NCBI GenBank assembly: GCA_017425245.1
Contig: JAFOOX010000063.1
Coordinates: 1-64,000, forward strand
Length of the DNA: 64,000 nucleotides
Direction of reading: 5' to 3'
Origin: Gammaproteobacteria bacterium
GTDB lineage: Bacteria > Pseudomonadota > Gammaproteobacteria > Enterobacterales > Neiellaceae
Position numbers and translations under genes: made by a program. Positions within the stretch are counted from its first letter, which is position 1. Every line of letters starts with the position of its first letter. The notes under the pieces were generated by a model. That model saw only the letters and a program-made list of their open reading frames with translations. It did not search any database and had not been told where the DNA came from. Shown piece after piece: positions 41,301-50,540 of the stretch.

Positions 41301-41371
41301 CCACGCAGCGCGTCTGCATAGGCCTGATAGGCGGGTAAAAGCTGATGGTCGTGGCCCAATGCGGGGATCAT
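38306..41371 (-). CDS. ydiJ: YdiJ-type FAD/Fe-S D-2-hydroxyglutarate dehydrogenase
   Basis: 1021 aa (E. coli YdiJ 1018). N-terminal FAD-binding domain of the PCMH type (FTPRGGGTGTNGQALNDGIV), FAD oxidase C-terminal domain (YGMFGHVDAGVLHVRPALDM, MWGEHGKGFRSEYGP), then a ferredoxin-like cluster region (GCLACKACSSQCPIKVDVPN) and a CCG-type domain (GCCGMAGTYGHE). E. coli YdiJ oxidises D-2-hydroxyglutarate. Cotranscribed with the downstream phosphatase by overlap. Confidence 0.92.
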   Translation of the reverse strand: MIPALGHDHQLLPAYQAYADALRGAGFAGDIDSSYASRLTMATDNSVYQKLPQLVLFPRHSADVQLALQLANSAEHRSVRFTPRGGGTGTNGQALNDGIVVDLSRYMNRVLSVDGEGRRARVEAGLVKDALNEQLAGHGLFFSPELSTSNRATIGGMVSTDASGQGSLAYGKTSDHVLGLTLVLMDGSLLQTAPLAMADAEKLALEEGMAGAIYRQVLDSCVGQRPLIDAKFPALNRFLTGYDLKHAYDPEGPTIDIGRLICGAEGTLALVTEVEINLTPIPKHRTLVNIQYASFDAALRHAPAMVAANALSVETVDSRVLGLAKEDIVWHSVKSLLGEGADKALGLNIVEFADDDAATQSAKVEALTALLDEELAAGRNGVLGYQLCADLPSINKVYGMRKKAVGLLGNANGSRKPIAFTEDTCVPPHHLADYIAEFRALLDGHNLQYGMFGHVDAGVLHVRPALDMCDPADEQLLRIISDQVVALTAKYGGLMWGEHGKGFRSEYGPAFFGDDLFAELRRIKGVFDPDNRLNPGKICTPLASSETLVSVDDLKRGAIDRGIPVEVRDSFAKPLACNGNGLCFNYEYSSPMCPSMRVSQDRRHSPKGRAMLVREWLRLLAANGSDVLALEQEALSRRTSLRDWVERWRNSRAAKAGQYDFSHEVMESMKGCLACKACSSQCPIKVDVPNFRARFMNLYYQRYLRAPRDYLVANIERALPLMARAPGLINFFLKQRWVQKLTAATTGFVDAPLLSQPTLAAQLRGQSAIGYDLAALKALPAAERARFVLVVQDPFTSYYDADVVADFVRLIEALGFQPVLLPFKPNGKPEHVKGFLKAFNATARTSGQFLAELAALGMPLVGLDPALALCYRDEYREVEGSRADEFEVMLSHEWLLSLLGQIPPGATRAATPLRLLGHCTEKTALPASMDEWKKIFAHFGVPLESAPVGCCGMAGTYGHEAPNQQAASGIYQLSWAQAIDGREPQSLLATGYSCRSQVKRYEGFKPKHPVQALLQLVGQGA

Positions 41372-41456
41372 GGCTGAGGTCTGCTCCTGGCCTTGGTGGC
41401 GGACGGCGATTATACCAGCATGGCAACCGCCGTCGCCTGTTGATGCAGTGATGAGC

Positions 41457-42260
41457 TCAGAGCCGGCGCGGCTTGCGCTCGATATCGGTGATTAATACGT
41501 CATCGCCCTCCACCCGGGCCACTTGTGCCGCGACCCCTAGGGCGCGGGCCAGCAACGGCGGGGTTAGCGCATCGGCTGGCGGCGCACAGGCCAGCAACTG
41601 GCCTTCCCCCAGCAGCGCGACCCGGCCAGCATGGGCAAAGGCCAACGCCGGCTCATGGTGGACGATGACAAAAGCCAACCCCTGCGCCGCCAAGCGGCAA
41701 ATAGCCGCCAGCAGATCACTCTTGTGGCGCAGATCCAGAGCAGTAAAAGGTTCGTCCAACAGCAGCAACAGCGACTCGGGGTTGAGGCTACGCTCAGCCA
41801 GAGTCAGGGTGGCCGCCAGCCGCACCCGCTGCCACTCGCCACCCGACAGGTGGTGGATCTCGCGCCCCAACAGCCAGTCAATATCCAAGGCCCGACAGCA
41901 GGCCGCAAACTGGGGCGCGTCGAGCCAGCGCTCACCATCAAAGCCGCAGGCTTGCCAGCCGATGGTCAGGTAATCGGCCACTTCCAGCTCGAACGGGATC
42001 TGCTGGCGCTGCGGCAGCAGCAGCCGCTGACGGGCCAACAATTGAGGTTCGCGGCGGGCCAAGGGCGCCCCAGCAAACAGGATTTGGCCAGCAGCCGGCG
42101 AGTGGAGGCCCGCCAGTGCCTGCAGCAAAGTGCTTTTGCCACAGCCGTTGGCGCCGAGCAGATGGAGGATCTCGCCACTGCCGAGACTCAGGCTTAACCC
42201 CTGCAGCAGCGGGCAGCCGTCACGGTCGATGGTCAGCTGGTCGCAGCGCAATACACTCAT
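41457..42260 (-). CDS. btuD: Vitamin B12 ABC transporter ATPase BtuD
   Basis: 267 aa ATPase. Walker A LGANGCGKSTLL, Q-loop region LLPQRQQIPFE, signature LSGGEWQRVRLA, Walker B LLLLDEPFTALD and H-loop VIVHHEP. The ATG at 42260 overlaps the btuC stop by 4 bp. The permease partner and the short RQQIPF style near the Q-loop fit BtuD, though a siderophore transporter of the same class cannot be excluded. btuF is not in the window. Confidence 0.82.
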   Translation of the reverse strand: MSVLRCDQLTIDRDGCPLLQGLSLSLGSGEILHLLGANGCGKSTLLQALAGLHSPAAGQILFAGAPLARREPQLLARQRLLLPQRQQIPFELEVADYLTIGWQACGFDGERWLDAPQFAACCRALDIDWLLGREIHHLSGGEWQRVRLAATLTLAERSLNPESLLLLLDEPFTALDLRHKSDLLAAICRLAAQGLAFVIVHHEPALAFAHAGRVALLGEGQLLACAPPADALTPPLLARALGVAAQVARVEGDDVLITDIERKPRRL

Positions 42261-43270
42261 TGCAGCGGCCCCCGCCGCCACAGCAGCAGCAACAGGGCCG
42301 GAGCCCCCAGGATCATGGTGATTACCCCCAGCGGCACCGGTGCTCCGGCCAGCAATCGCACACCTTGATCCGCCCACAGCAGCAGCACACCACCGCCCAC
42401 CAGCGTCAGCGGCAGTAGCTGGTGATGGCGGTCGCACCCCAGCCGGCGCAGCAGATGGGGCACCAGCAGGCCAACAAAGGCGATGCCGCCAGCCAGCACC
42501 ACGGCAATGGCCGCCAGCAAGGCGGCCGCCAGCAGCAGCTGGCGCTGCAGGCGCACCACCGGCACCCCGGCTAACCGCGCCTCCACCACGCCCAGCAGCA
42601 AGGCATCAATAGCCGCTGCCCGCCGCCATAACCACCAACCCAGTAGCAATAGCGGCACTGCCGCCGCCAGCGCCTGCAGCAGGCTGATCTGAGCGACCGA
42701 ACCAAGTAGCCAGAACTGCACCTGACGCAGGGTTAGATCATCGAGGCGATAGAGCAAAAAAGCGGTTAAACCCGAGAACAGAGCCCCAGCAGCAACGCCG
42801 ATGAGCACCAACCGCTCGCCATTACCGACTCCGCCGCGCAATGCAGCCACCATCAAGGTCAAGGTCATGGCCACTGCCCCCAGGCCGGCCATCAACGGCA
42901 ACAGCAATGGGCCAATGGTCAGGCTGCCAACCAGGCTCAGCCACAACACAGCAGCAAAAGCCGCAGCAGGCGTGATCCCCAGCAATCCGGCATCAGCCAC
43001 CGGGTTACGCAGCAACACCTGTAGCAATGCGCCGCTCAAGGCCAGTGAGCCACCCACCACCAAGGCGCCAACCAGACGCGGCCAGCGCAGGGTGGTCAAC
43101 ACCTGCCAGCTCGGCGATTGCGGATCGATCAGCGCCGGCCAGGTCACTGGGAAATCACCTGCCAAAGTGGCTACTGCAGCGCCTGCCAGTAACAGCGCCA
43201 ACAACGAACACCACAACCCGCGCAGGCGGCGCTGGCGATGGAGTCGACGTTGCTGCAGACGATGTGGCAT
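42257..43270 (-). CDS. btuC: Vitamin B12 ABC transporter permease BtuC (FecCD family)
   Basis: 337 aa, about ten membrane helices. FecCD-family landmarks: LRWPRLVGALVVGGSLALSGALLQ, LRNPVADAGLLGITPAAAFAA, LLGSVAQISLLQAL, GGIAFVGLLVPHLLRRLGCD and PVPLGVITMILGAPALLLLL. The start at 43270 (MPHRLQQRRLHRQ) is chosen because the extension upstream is non-hydrophobic and Cys-rich. I searched the 5' region for a cobalamin riboswitch and did not recognise one. Confidence 0.85.
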   Translation of the reverse strand: MPHRLQQRRLHRQRRLRGLWCSLLALLLAGAAVATLAGDFPVTWPALIDPQSPSWQVLTTLRWPRLVGALVVGGSLALSGALLQVLLRNPVADAGLLGITPAAAFAAVLWLSLVGSLTIGPLLLPLMAGLGAVAMTLTLMVAALRGGVGNGERLVLIGVAAGALFSGLTAFLLYRLDDLTLRQVQFWLLGSVAQISLLQALAAAVPLLLLGWWLWRRAAAIDALLLGVVEARLAGVPVVRLQRQLLLAAALLAAIAVVLAGGIAFVGLLVPHLLRRLGCDRHHQLLPLTLVGGGVLLLWADQGVRLLAGAPVPLGVITMILGAPALLLLLWRRGPLQ

Positions 43271-43394
43271 CAATGTTAGTGAGCGGATAGCAGAAAAGGA
43301 CGCACAGCATACGCCAACCATTGCTGCGCTGGCACCTTGTTGCTGCTCGCGAAGGGCTTTCAGATCAGCGGAAATCGGCATTCAGGCAAAAGAA

Positions 43395-43416
43395 AAGCCA
43401 GCCCGAAGGCTGGCTT
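43395..43416 (-). terminator. Intrinsic terminator of glgP
   Basis: Minus strand AAGCCAGCC, loop TTCG, GGCTGGCTT, then TTCTTTT (stems 43408-43416 and 43395-43403). Located 28 nt beyond the glgP stop. Confidence 0.88.
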
Positions 43417-43444
43417 GTTCAATCATCCATCAAGCCGTTTTGGC

Positions 43445-45946
43445 TTACACATCACACTTGGTGAGGTACCAGATGTCACGGGCGTAATCTTCGATCGAGC
43501 GATCGGAGTTGAATTTACCCATGCATGCGGTGTTGATGATCATGCTGCGCGCCCAGCCTTTGCTGTCGCGGTACTTGGCATCAGCACGCTTGTGCGCTTC
43601 CGAGTAGGCATCGAAATCGGCCAGCACCAGGTAGGGATCGCCGCCTTCCAGCAAGCTGCGCTTGATGGCCGACAGTTCACCCGGTTTGCCCGGAGTGAAG
43701 AAGTCGGTATCCAGCCAGTCGAGGATCGCTTTGAGCTCAGCGTTACCGTAGTAGTAATCCCAAGAGTTGTAGCCCTTGGCCTGGATAGCTTCCACCTGCT
43801 CAACGGTCAGACCGAAGATCACGCAGTTGTCATCACCCACTTCCTCGGCGATCTCGATGTTGGCGCCATCCAGCGTACCCATAGTCAGGGCGCCGTTGAG
43901 GGCCATCTTCATGTTGCCGGTACCCGAGGCTTCTTTACCGGCAGTAGAGATCTGCTCGGAGATGTCAGCGGCCGGAATGATGCGCTCAGCCAGGGTTACG
44001 CGGTAGTTCGGCATGAACACCACTTTCAGCTTGCCTTTGATGCGCGGGTCATTGTTGATGCGCTCGGCAATCTTGTTGATGGCGTAGATGATGTCTTTGG
44101 CCAGCTTGTAACCCGGGGCCGCCTTGGCGCCGAAGAAGAACACGCGCGGGTGCATGTCGTAGTTCGGGTTTTCCAGCAGGCGACGATACAGAGCCAAGAT
44201 GTGCAGCAGGTTGAGGTGCTGACGCTTGTACTCGTGCAGGCGCTTGATCTGAACATCGAAAATAGCGTCGGCGCTGATGTCGATGCCAGTCAGCTCTTTC
44301 ACCAACTTGGCCAAGTCTTCCTTGTTGGCGCGCTTGATGGCCATGTATTCCTGCTGGAATTCAGCGTCATCAGCGTATTGGGCCAGATCGCGCAGCTTGT
44401 CCAGATTGGTTTCCCAACCGTAGCCAACTTTCTCAGTCAGTGCAGCAGCCAGACGCGGGTTACAGGCTTTAAGCCAGCGACGCGGGGTAATGCCGTTGGT
44501 GACGTTGAGGATCTTGGTCGGCCACAGCTGGTCGAACTCCGGGAACAGGTCACGCTTGACCAGATCGCTGTGGATCTGAGCTACGCCATTCACCTTGGAG
44601 CTGCCGACGACGCACAGGTTACCCATACGGACCTGACGCACATTGCCTTCTTCGATGATCGACAGCTTGCGCTTAATCTCGTCGTTACCCGGCCACTTGG
44701 CTTCAACTTCGTCGTTGAGGAAGCGACGGTTGATCTCGTAGATGATCTCGAGATGACGCGGCAGCACGCGTTCGAACAGATGTACCGCCCACTTCTCCAG
44801 TGCTTCTGGCAGCAAGGTGTGGTTGGTGTAGTTGAAGACGCGACGGCTAATGCCCCAAGCGTCGTCCCAGTTCAGCTGATATTCGTCGATCAGCAGGCGC
44901 ATCAGCTCAGGGATAGCCACGGTCGGGTGAGTGTCGTTGAGCTGAATCACCACCTGCTCCGGGAACTTGGCCCAGTTGCCGTTATGGACACGGCGGAAGC
45001 GGCGGATGATGTCCTTCAGCGAACAGGCGCAGAAGAAATACTGTTGGATCAGGCGCAGGGCCTTACCGGCTTCAGTTTCGTCGTTCGGGTAGAGCACCTT
45101 GGAGACGGCTTCAGCTTCAGCATTTTCAACCTGGGCGTCGACGTAACCGCCGGCATTGAACACATCCCAATTGAAGAAGTCGGAAGCGCGGCTTTCCCAC
45201 AGACGCAGGATGTTGACGGTCTTGCCGCCAAAGCCAACGACCGGTACGTCCCACGGAACACCCTTGATGACGCGACCCGGGTGCCACTTCTTGCGCAGGG
45301 CACCGGCTTCGTCAAACACGGTTTCAACATAACCGAACAGAGGCACATCCTGAGTGGACTCAGGGCGGCAGATCTCCCACGGGTTGCCATACTCGCGCCA
45401 CTCATCCGGACGCTCGATCTGGCGACCGTCCTGGAACTCCTGACGGAACAGGCCGTGTTCGTAATGAATGCCGTAACCAATGGCTGGGTAGCCCAAAGTG
45501 GCCAGCGAGTCGATAAAGCAAGCTGCAAGACGGCCGAGACCACCGTTGCCGAGCGCCATGTCCGGCTCTTCGTCACAGACATCATTGATGTCCATACCCA
45601 GCTCTTTCAGAGCCTGGGCAGCCGGTTCAAACACCTCCAGGTTATGGAGGTTGTTGGACAGCAGACGGCCCATCAGGAACTCAAGCGACAGATAATGAAT
45701 CGCGCGGGTGTCCTGGGTGTAGTGGGTCTTCTGGGTTTGACGCAGACGCTCGAACGCCAGCTCCTTGGTAGCAGCGCAGGTGGCATTCCACCAGGCACGC
45801 TTGTTCGCCTTGTTTTCGTCAGTACCCAGCGTGGAGTGCAGGTGCTTGACGATGGAGCTCTTCAACTCCTCAACGGAAAGGTCGAACAGTTTCGCCGGAG
45901 CGGCAGCCGCTGTTGCCTTGCTGGTCGTGGTCTTCTTGGTCGCCAT
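43445..45946 (-). CDS. glgP: Glycogen/maltodextrin phosphorylase
   Basis: 833 aa PLP enzyme releasing glucose-1-phosphate from alpha-1,4-glucan ends. [54 protein letters not shown], and [20 protein letters not shown] near the PLP lysine, continuing [10 protein letters not shown] Lys/Thr/Ala-rich N-terminus ([16 protein letters not shown]) is probably disordered. The start at 45946 follows GAAGGA. Monocistronic between a terminator and a 5' region carrying a palindrome; MalP and GlgP cannot be told apart by eye. Confidence 0.94.
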   Translation of the reverse strand: MATKKTTTSKATAAAAPAKLFDLSVEELKSSIVKHLHSTLGTDENKANKRAWWNATCAATKELAFERLRQTQKTHYTQDTRAIHYLSLEFLMGRLLSNNLHNLEVFEPAAQALKELGMDINDVCDEEPDMALGNGGLGRLAACFIDSLATLGYPAIGYGIHYEHGLFRQEFQDGRQIERPDEWREYGNPWEICRPESTQDVPLFGYVETVFDEAGALRKKWHPGRVIKGVPWDVPVVGFGGKTVNILRLWESRASDFFNWDVFNAGGYVDAQVENAEAEAVSKVLYPNDETEAGKALRLIQQYFFCACSLKDIIRRFRRVHNGNWAKFPEQVVIQLNDTHPTVAIPELMRLLIDEYQLNWDDAWGISRRVFNYTNHTLLPEALEKWAVHLFERVLPRHLEIIYEINRRFLNDEVEAKWPGNDEIKRKLSIIEEGNVRQVRMGNLCVVGSSKVNGVAQIHSDLVKRDLFPEFDQLWPTKILNVTNGITPRRWLKACNPRLAAALTEKVGYGWETNLDKLRDLAQYADDAEFQQEYMAIKRANKEDLAKLVKELTGIDISADAIFDVQIKRLHEYKRQHLNLLHILALYRRLLENPNYDMHPRVFFFGAKAAPGYKLAKDIIYAINKIAERINNDPRIKGKLKVVFMPNYRVTLAERIIPAADISEQISTAGKEASGTGNMKMALNGALTMGTLDGANIEIAEEVGDDNCVIFGLTVEQVEAIQAKGYNSWDYYYGNAELKAILDWLDTDFFTPGKPGELSAIKRSLLEGGDPYLVLADFDAYSEAHKRADAKYRDSKGWARSMIINTACMGKFNSDRSIEDYARDIWYLTKCDV

Positions 45947-45987
45947 TGGTTCGTCCTTCAAGCTATGTGGCCGGACTCGGGTGGGGG

Positions 45988-46002
45988 TCTGACAATGTCA
46001 GA
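45988..46002. promoter_or_regulatory. Palindrome in the glgP upstream region
   Basis: TCTGACA-A-TGTCAGA, a perfect 7-bp inverted repeat with one central base, 42 nt upstream of the glgP start. It is compact enough to be a dimeric regulator site or a 5' UTR hairpin. No family assigned. Confidence 0.4.
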
Positions 46003-46143
46003 TTTTCACCCTGTTGCAAACTTACAAAGTCGCCAGATGCTAACGACAGGGGCAAAGCTCGACCTTGATCTAAGTTCGCCTTCGCCCCGTTTTGTGAACT
46101 GAGCCTCACGAAAAAGTGCGTAATTCAGCACCAATCCGCATGC

Positions 46144-47796
46144 TCAGCATCCCGCTTTTGCAAAGGCCGCGGCGACAATCTGTTGCGCCTCCTGCTGGAG
46201 GAGCGCCAGATGCTCGCTGCCTTTGAAACTCTCAAGGTAGATCTTGTAGATCTCCTCGGTTCCCGACGGTCTGGCGGCAAACCAGCCGTTTTCGGTCACT
46301 ACCTTCAGCCCGCCGATGGCCGCGCCGTTACCGGGCGCGTGAGTCAGCTTGGCCAGGATCGGCTCGCCAGCCAGGGTGGAAGCCTCCACCAGACTGGCAT
46401 CAAGATTCGACAGCACCTGCTTCTGGGCATGGTTGGCCACGGCGTCAAGACGCTGGTAGACCGGGTTGCCGAAGCGGGCGGTCAGGGCCTGATAGTGCTG
46501 ACCCGGGTCTTTGCCGGTGACTGCGGTGATCTCCGCAGCCAGCAGCGCCAGGATGATACCGTCCTTGTCGGTGCTCCACACCTTGCCATCACGGCGCAGG
46601 AAACTGGCACCGGCGCTCTCTTCGCCGCCAAAGGCGAAGGAGCCATCATAGAGGCCATCCACAAACCATTTGAAACCGACCGGCACCTCTTTCAGCACCT
46701 TGCCATGGCTGGCCACCACCCGGTCGATCATGCTCGAACTGACCAGCGTCTTGCCGATTGCCAGATCGTTGCGCCAGCCCGGGCGATGGGTGACCAGATA
46801 GTCGATGGCCACCGCCAGATAATGGTTGGGGTTCATCAGGCCGGCTGACGGGGTGACGATGCCGTGGCGGTCATAGTCCGGGTCGTTGGAGACGGCGACG
46901 TCGAACTTGTCCTTCAACCGGATCAGGCTGGCCATGGCGTCTGGCGAGCTGCAATCCATACGGATGCGCCCATCTTTATCCAAGGTCATAAAGCTGAAGG
47001 TCGGGTCGACACGGTCGTTGACCACTTCGATGTTCAGGCCGTAATGGGCGGCGATGGCGGGCCAGAAGGCGATACCGGAACCGCCCATGGGGTCGACACC
47101 GATGCGCACGCCCGCCTTTTTGATGGCGTCCATGTCGATGACGTTACCGAGATCGGCGACATAAGGGGCGACATAGTCGTAGGCCACCGCCAGCGGTGAC
47201 GCCAGCGCTTCAGCAAACGGCAGCCGCTTCACCGCCTTGAGGCCGTCAGCAAGAATGGCATTGGCGCGGGCTTCCACCACCTTGGTGGCGTCGCTGTCGG
47301 CCGGGCCACCATTGGGCGGGTTGTACTTGAAGCCGCCATCTTCCGGCGGATTGTGGGACGGCGTGATCACCACACCGTCGGCCAGACCGTCACTGCGGCC
47401 GGCGTTGTAGCCAAGAATGGCGTGGGAGATCACCGGCGTCGGCGTGTAGCCGCGACCCGCCTGGTAACGCACCTCCACGCCATTGGCCACCAGCACTTCA
47501 ACCGCCGAGGCAAATGCTGCTTCCGACAAGGCATGGGTATCCATGCCGAGGAACAGCGGGCCAGTGGTGCCCTGAGCAGCACGGTACTCAACGATCGCCT
47601 GGGTGATGGCGAGGATATGGGCCTCGTTGAACGCCCCCTTGAACGACGATCCACGATGGCCGGAGGTGCCGAAGGCCACGCGCTGGGCGGGGTCGGTCAC
47701 ATCAGGAGTAGTGGTGTAATAAGCGGCGATCAGGCGGGGGATGTTACAGAGGTGTTCGGTGCGGGCCGGGGTACCGGCCAGAGGGTGACGGGCCAT
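46144..47796 (-). CDS. pgm: Phosphoglucomutase (alpha-D-glucose phosphate-specific)
   Basis: 550 aa (E. coli Pgm 546). Interconverts glucose-1-phosphate and glucose-6-phosphate. [40 protein letters not shown] with the phosphoserine, [12 protein letters not shown] metal loop, [16 protein letters not shown] and a C-terminal [12 protein letters not shown] phosphate-binding loop. AAGGAG precedes the ATG. It follows seqA by 5 nt, the seqA-pgm arrangement known from E. coli. Confidence 0.96.
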   Translation of the reverse strand: MARHPLAGTPARTEHLCNIPRLIAAYYTTTPDVTDPAQRVAFGTSGHRGSSFKGAFNEAHILAITQAIVEYRAAQGTTGPLFLGMDTHALSEAAFASAVEVLVANGVEVRYQAGRGYTPTPVISHAILGYNAGRSDGLADGVVITPSHNPPEDGGFKYNPPNGGPADSDATKVVEARANAILADGLKAVKRLPFAEALASPLAVAYDYVAPYVADLGNVIDMDAIKKAGVRIGVDPMGGSGIAFWPAIAAHYGLNIEVVNDRVDPTFSFMTLDKDGRIRMDCSSPDAMASLIRLKDKFDVAVSNDPDYDRHGIVTPSAGLMNPNHYLAVAIDYLVTHRPGWRNDLAIGKTLVSSSMIDRVVASHGKVLKEVPVGFKWFVDGLYDGSFAFGGEESAGASFLRRDGKVWSTDKDGIILALLAAEITAVTGKDPGQHYQALTARFGNPVYQRLDAVANHAQKQVLSNLDASLVEASTLAGEPILAKLTHAPGNGAAIGGLKVVTENGWFAARPSGTEEIYKIYLESFKGSEHLALLQQEAQQIVAAAFAKAGC

Positions 47797-47801
47797 TGGA
47801 C

Positions 47802-48311
47802 TCAATTCTCCTTGGATGCAGAAAACCGGGCCAAGGCCAGCAACTGGCTGCGAGACTCGGGGGACAGGCAGCAACGGCGCATGGCCCGGTCCAGAAGTCG
47901 CGCCTTTTGGGGGCCGCTGGCATTGGTAACAACAAAGTAACTGGTGCCAGGAATGGCACAGGGGCGACTGCTGCTGCCACTGGCCAGCAGCTCGTCGGCA
48001 GAAAGGGAGAAGTAACGGCGGCTGCGGCCACGCAGTTCAAGCAGCTGGGAGAACTGGGCCGGAGCGTGCTCGGCGAGCACCGCCAAGGCATCGAGAAAAC
48101 GGTCGCTCTGCTTGCCACGCGCCCCGAGAATTTCCGCCAGACGGATAAGGCACTGCTGCTCGCGATTGGCCAGCCGTGGTTGCAGAGGCTCGCTGTGCTC
48201 ACCGCCTATCCCCAGCAAACGACGCAGGATCGCCGAAGCGCTCTCGCCGATATGGCGGGTATTGCTGGCGATGTAGTGGTAAAGCTCATCGTCAACGTCG
48301 ATTGTCCGCAT
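47802..48311 (-). CDS. seqA: Replication initiation negative modulator SeqA
   Basis: 169 aa (E. coli 181). N-terminal oligomerisation segment [24 protein letters not shown], a linker, and the C-terminal hemimethylated-GATC-binding domain with RGRSRRYFS and [20 protein letters not shown]. SeqA sequesters oriC and binds hemimethylated GATC, implying Dam methylation here. Start chosen at [11 protein letters not shown]. Divergent from ybfF, as in E. coli. Confidence 0.95.
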   Translation of the reverse strand: MRTIDVDDELYHYIASNTRHIGESASAILRRLLGIGGEHSEPLQPRLANREQQCLIRLAEILGARGKQSDRFLDALAVLAEHAPAQFSQLLELRGRSRRYFSLSADELLASGSSSRPCAIPGTSYFVVTNASGPQKARLLDRAMRRCCLSPESRSQLLALARFSASKEN

Positions 48312-48436
48312 CACTTGCGTGCGCACCGGCCATCCACCTCAAGGTGTCGCGCATTATACTGGCGGTCACAAAAATTGATACTCTGTGCACGTTTTCCGGC
48401 ACCGTGGTGCCTGCCCTCTGCAAGGAGCCTTATCCC

Positions 48437-49216
48437 ATGCTGTTGCATCACCGCGTCATTGGCGCGGGGTCCCCGCTCATCCTGCTGCACGGCCTGTTTG
48501 GCAGTGGCGACAATCTCAACCAGCTGGCCCAAGAGCTGGCCCAGCACTATCAGGTGTTCTCGCTGGACCTGCGCAACCACGGCAAGTCACCCCACGATCC
48601 GCTGATGACCTATCCGCTGATGGCCCAGGATGTGGTTGAAACCATGGCTGAGCTGGCCATCCCCCGCGCCAGCGTGGTCGGTCACTCCATGGGCGGCAAG
48701 GTGGCGATGCAGCTGGCGCTGCAGCATGCCAAGCGAGTGAGCAAACTGGTGGTGGTGGATATCGCCCCGGTCACCTATTCGGCCCACCACCAGGCGGTGT
48801 TTCGCGCCCTCGACAAGTTGGCAAAGGCGCTGCCGATTGCCAACCGCAAAGAGGCTGATGCCGTTCTTGCCACCGAGCTGGAAGCAGTTGAACTACGTCA
48901 GTTCCTGCTTAAAAACCTGGTCAGCGACGATGACGGTGAAGGTCTGGTATGGCGCATTGGCTATGGTGCCATTCGCCAGCAATACCCCCAGTTGCTGAAA
49001 GCCCCTAGTGGTCCCCTGCCCTTTACCGGCGCCACCCTGTTTGTGCGGGGTGGGCAGTCTGACTTCATCCTGCCCGAACACCGGATGCAGACCCTGCATG
49101 CGTTTCCCAACGCCCAGCTGCGCGAGATCGCCGAAGCGGGTCACTGGGTTCATGTCGAGAAACCACGGCTGTTCAATGCCATGGTCCAGCGCTTTATCGA
49201 AGGCGTATCGGTTTAA
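48437..49216 (+). CDS. ybfF: YbfF-like alpha/beta hydrolase (esterase)
   Basis: 259 aa (E. coli YbfF 254). Oxyanion HGLFGSGDNLNQLA, LDLRNHGKSPH, nucleophile elbow GHSMGGKVA with catalytic Ser, and C-terminal EAGHWVHVEKP with catalytic His. AAGGAG precedes the ATG. Family members hydrolyse acyl-CoA or short esters in vitro. It runs divergently from seqA. Confidence 0.93.
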   Translation: MLLHHRVIGAGSPLILLHGLFGSGDNLNQLAQELAQHYQVFSLDLRNHGKSPHDPLMTYPLMAQDVVETMAELAIPRASVVGHSMGGKVAMQLALQHAKRVSKLVVVDIAPVTYSAHHQAVFRALDKLAKALPIANRKEADAVLATELEAVELRQFLLKNLVSDDDGEGLVWRIGYGAIRQQYPQLLKAPSGPLPFTGATLFVRGGQSDFILPEHRMQTLHAFPNAQLREIAEAGHWVHVEKPRLFNAMVQRFIEGVSV

Positions 49217-49233
49217 CAACGGAGCATTACCTC

Positions 49234-49443
49234 GTGGATGATTTTGAACAACTGGAAACCCTGATGTTCAACCTTGGCATTGCCGTGCTATTCCTGTTCA
49301 TTGGCTTGGCTATTCGCGATGTGCTCAACCGCGCCGCAGTGCCCCGCTTCGGTCGTTTCGTGGTGTGGCTGGTGCTGTTTCTCGGCTGCGCCGGCTTCAT
49401 CGTCAAGGGCATTATCCAGTACAGCTGGGAGCACGGTGGCTGA
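49234..49443 (+). CDS. DUF2788 small membrane protein
   Basis: 69 aa from a GTG at 49234 with GGAG upstream. Two hydrophobic segments (LMFNLGIAVLFLFIGLAI and FVVWLVLFLGCAGFIVKGII) flank a basic loop; the pattern matches DUF2788, commonly located between ybfF and fldA in gammaproteobacteria. Function unknown. Confidence 0.85.
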   Translation: MDDFEQLETLMFNLGIAVLFLFIGLAIRDVLNRAAVPRFGRFVVWLVLFLGCAGFIVKGIIQYSWEHGG

Positions 49444-49471
49444 TGGCGGTGCGCGAAGCCGCCATGCCTTG

Positions 49472-49477
49472 TATAAT
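49472..49477 (+). promoter_or_regulatory. Consensus -10 element upstream of fldA
   Basis: A perfect TATAAT in TTGTATAATG, 43 nt before the fldA start. No good -35 is seen 16-18 bp upstream, so an activator (SoxS-type control is known for fldA-fur in E. coli) or a short spacer may be needed. Promoter call is inferred. Confidence 0.5.
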
Positions 49478-49520
49478 GCAGCGCTAATCCAATGACCCTG
49501 CAAGAGATCGGAACAGAGCT

Positions 49521-50048
49521 ATGGCTGTGGTAGGAATCTTTTTCGGCAGCGACACCGGTAACACCGAGGCGATCGCCAAGCAGATCCAGAAGAAACTCGG
49601 CGCCCAAAACGCCGACCTGTACGACATCGCCAAGGCCAGCCGCGCCGACATCGAAAAGTACAACTTCCTGCTGCTCGGCATCCCCACTTGGTATTACGGC
49701 GAGTCTCAGTGTGACTGGGATGACTTCTTCCCGGAGCTGCAGAAAGTCGACTTTGGCGATCATATCGTCGGCCTGTTCGGTTGCGGCGACCAGGAGGATT
49801 ACGCCGAGTACTTCCTCGATGCCATGGGCACCCTGCGCGATCTGATCGAGCCGCGCGGCGCCACCATCGTTGGCCACTGGCCGACTGCGGGCTACCAATT
49901 CGAGGCATCCAAGGCGCTGGTGGATGAGAGCACCTTTATCGGCCTCGGCATCGACGAAGATCGTCAGCCGGAACTGACCGAACAACGGGTTGACCGCTGG
50001 GTCAAACAGATCATTGACGAGATGGGGCTGGCAGAACTGCTGGCCTGA
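49521..50048 (+). CDS. fldA: Flavodoxin FldA
   Basis: 175 aa long-chain flavodoxin. FMN phosphate loop GIFFGSDTGNTEAIAKQIQ, LLLGIPTWYYGESQCDWDDF, VGLFGCGDQEDYAEYFLDAMG (isoalloxazine side) and WPTAGYQFEASKAL. An electron carrier for biosynthetic and SAM enzymes. fur begins 19 nt downstream, as in E. coli. Confidence 0.97.
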   Translation: MAVVGIFFGSDTGNTEAIAKQIQKKLGAQNADLYDIAKASRADIEKYNFLLLGIPTWYYGESQCDWDDFFPELQKVDFGDHIVGLFGCGDQEDYAEYFLDAMGTLRDLIEPRGATIVGHWPTAGYQFEASKALVDESTFIGLGIDEDRQPELTEQRVDRWVKQIIDEMGLAELLA

Positions 50049-50067
50049 AACCCTGGAAGAGGCACCC

Positions 50068-50499
50068 ATGGCCGACGAAACTAATCCGCTGCGCAAAGCC
50101 GGCCTTAAGGTCACGTTGCCACGCACCAAGATTCTGGCGCTGCTCAAGCATCCGGAGAACCAGCACAGTAGTGCCGAAGATCTGTATAAAAAGCTGCTCG
50201 ATCAAGGTGAAGAGATCGGGCTGGCCACGGTCTACCGGGTGCTCAACCAGTTTGATGACGCCGGGCTGGTCAGCCGCCACCACTTTGATAGTGGAAAGTC
50301 GGTATTCGAGCTGACGCCGAGCCATCATCACGACCATCTGGTCTGTCTCGATTGCGGCCATGTGATCGAGTTCAGCGACGACGTGATTGAGGAGCGCCAA
50401 CACGACATTGCCGAACGCCATGGCATCACCCTGACCAATCACAGCCTCTACCTCTATGGTCACTGCAACAAAGCTGACTGCGACCACAAGAAGCGCTGA
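50068..50499 (+). CDS. fur: Ferric uptake regulator Fur
   Basis: 143 aa. Winged-helix N-terminus KVTLPRTKILALLKHPENQHSSAEDLY and GLATVYRVLNQFDDAGLVSRH, then the metal-binding HHHDHLVCLDCGHVIEF and a C-terminal HCNKADCDH. It represses iron-uptake genes with Fe(II). The start follows GGAAGAGG. Confidence 0.97.
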   Translation: MADETNPLRKAGLKVTLPRTKILALLKHPENQHSSAEDLYKKLLDQGEEIGLATVYRVLNQFDDAGLVSRHHFDSGKSVFELTPSHHHDHLVCLDCGHVIEFSDDVIEERQHDIAERHGITLTNHSLYLYGHCNKADCDHKKR

Positions 50500-50510
50500 A
50501 TCTGCATTCC

Positions 50511-50526
50511 GGGGGCTTCCGCCCCC
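50511..50526 (+). terminator. Hairpin between fur and glnS
   Basis: GGGGGC, loop TTCC, GCCCCC without a T-tract, followed within 3 nt by the glnS ribosome site. It could attenuate or process the transcript rather than end it. Confidence 0.35.
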
Positions 50527-50540
50527 ACTGAGGAGTTTTT

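Noticed and set aside
43271-43394. Cobalamin riboswitch upstream of btuC
   Set aside because: No B12-box or adequate structured leader was recognised, and the gap to the glgP terminator is only about 120 bp.
43337-46102. Open frame of 921 codons on the plus strand
   Set aside because: Antisense shadow of glgP; composition (long His/Val/Gly runs) and lack of any recognisable domain match a mirror of a GC-rich gene.
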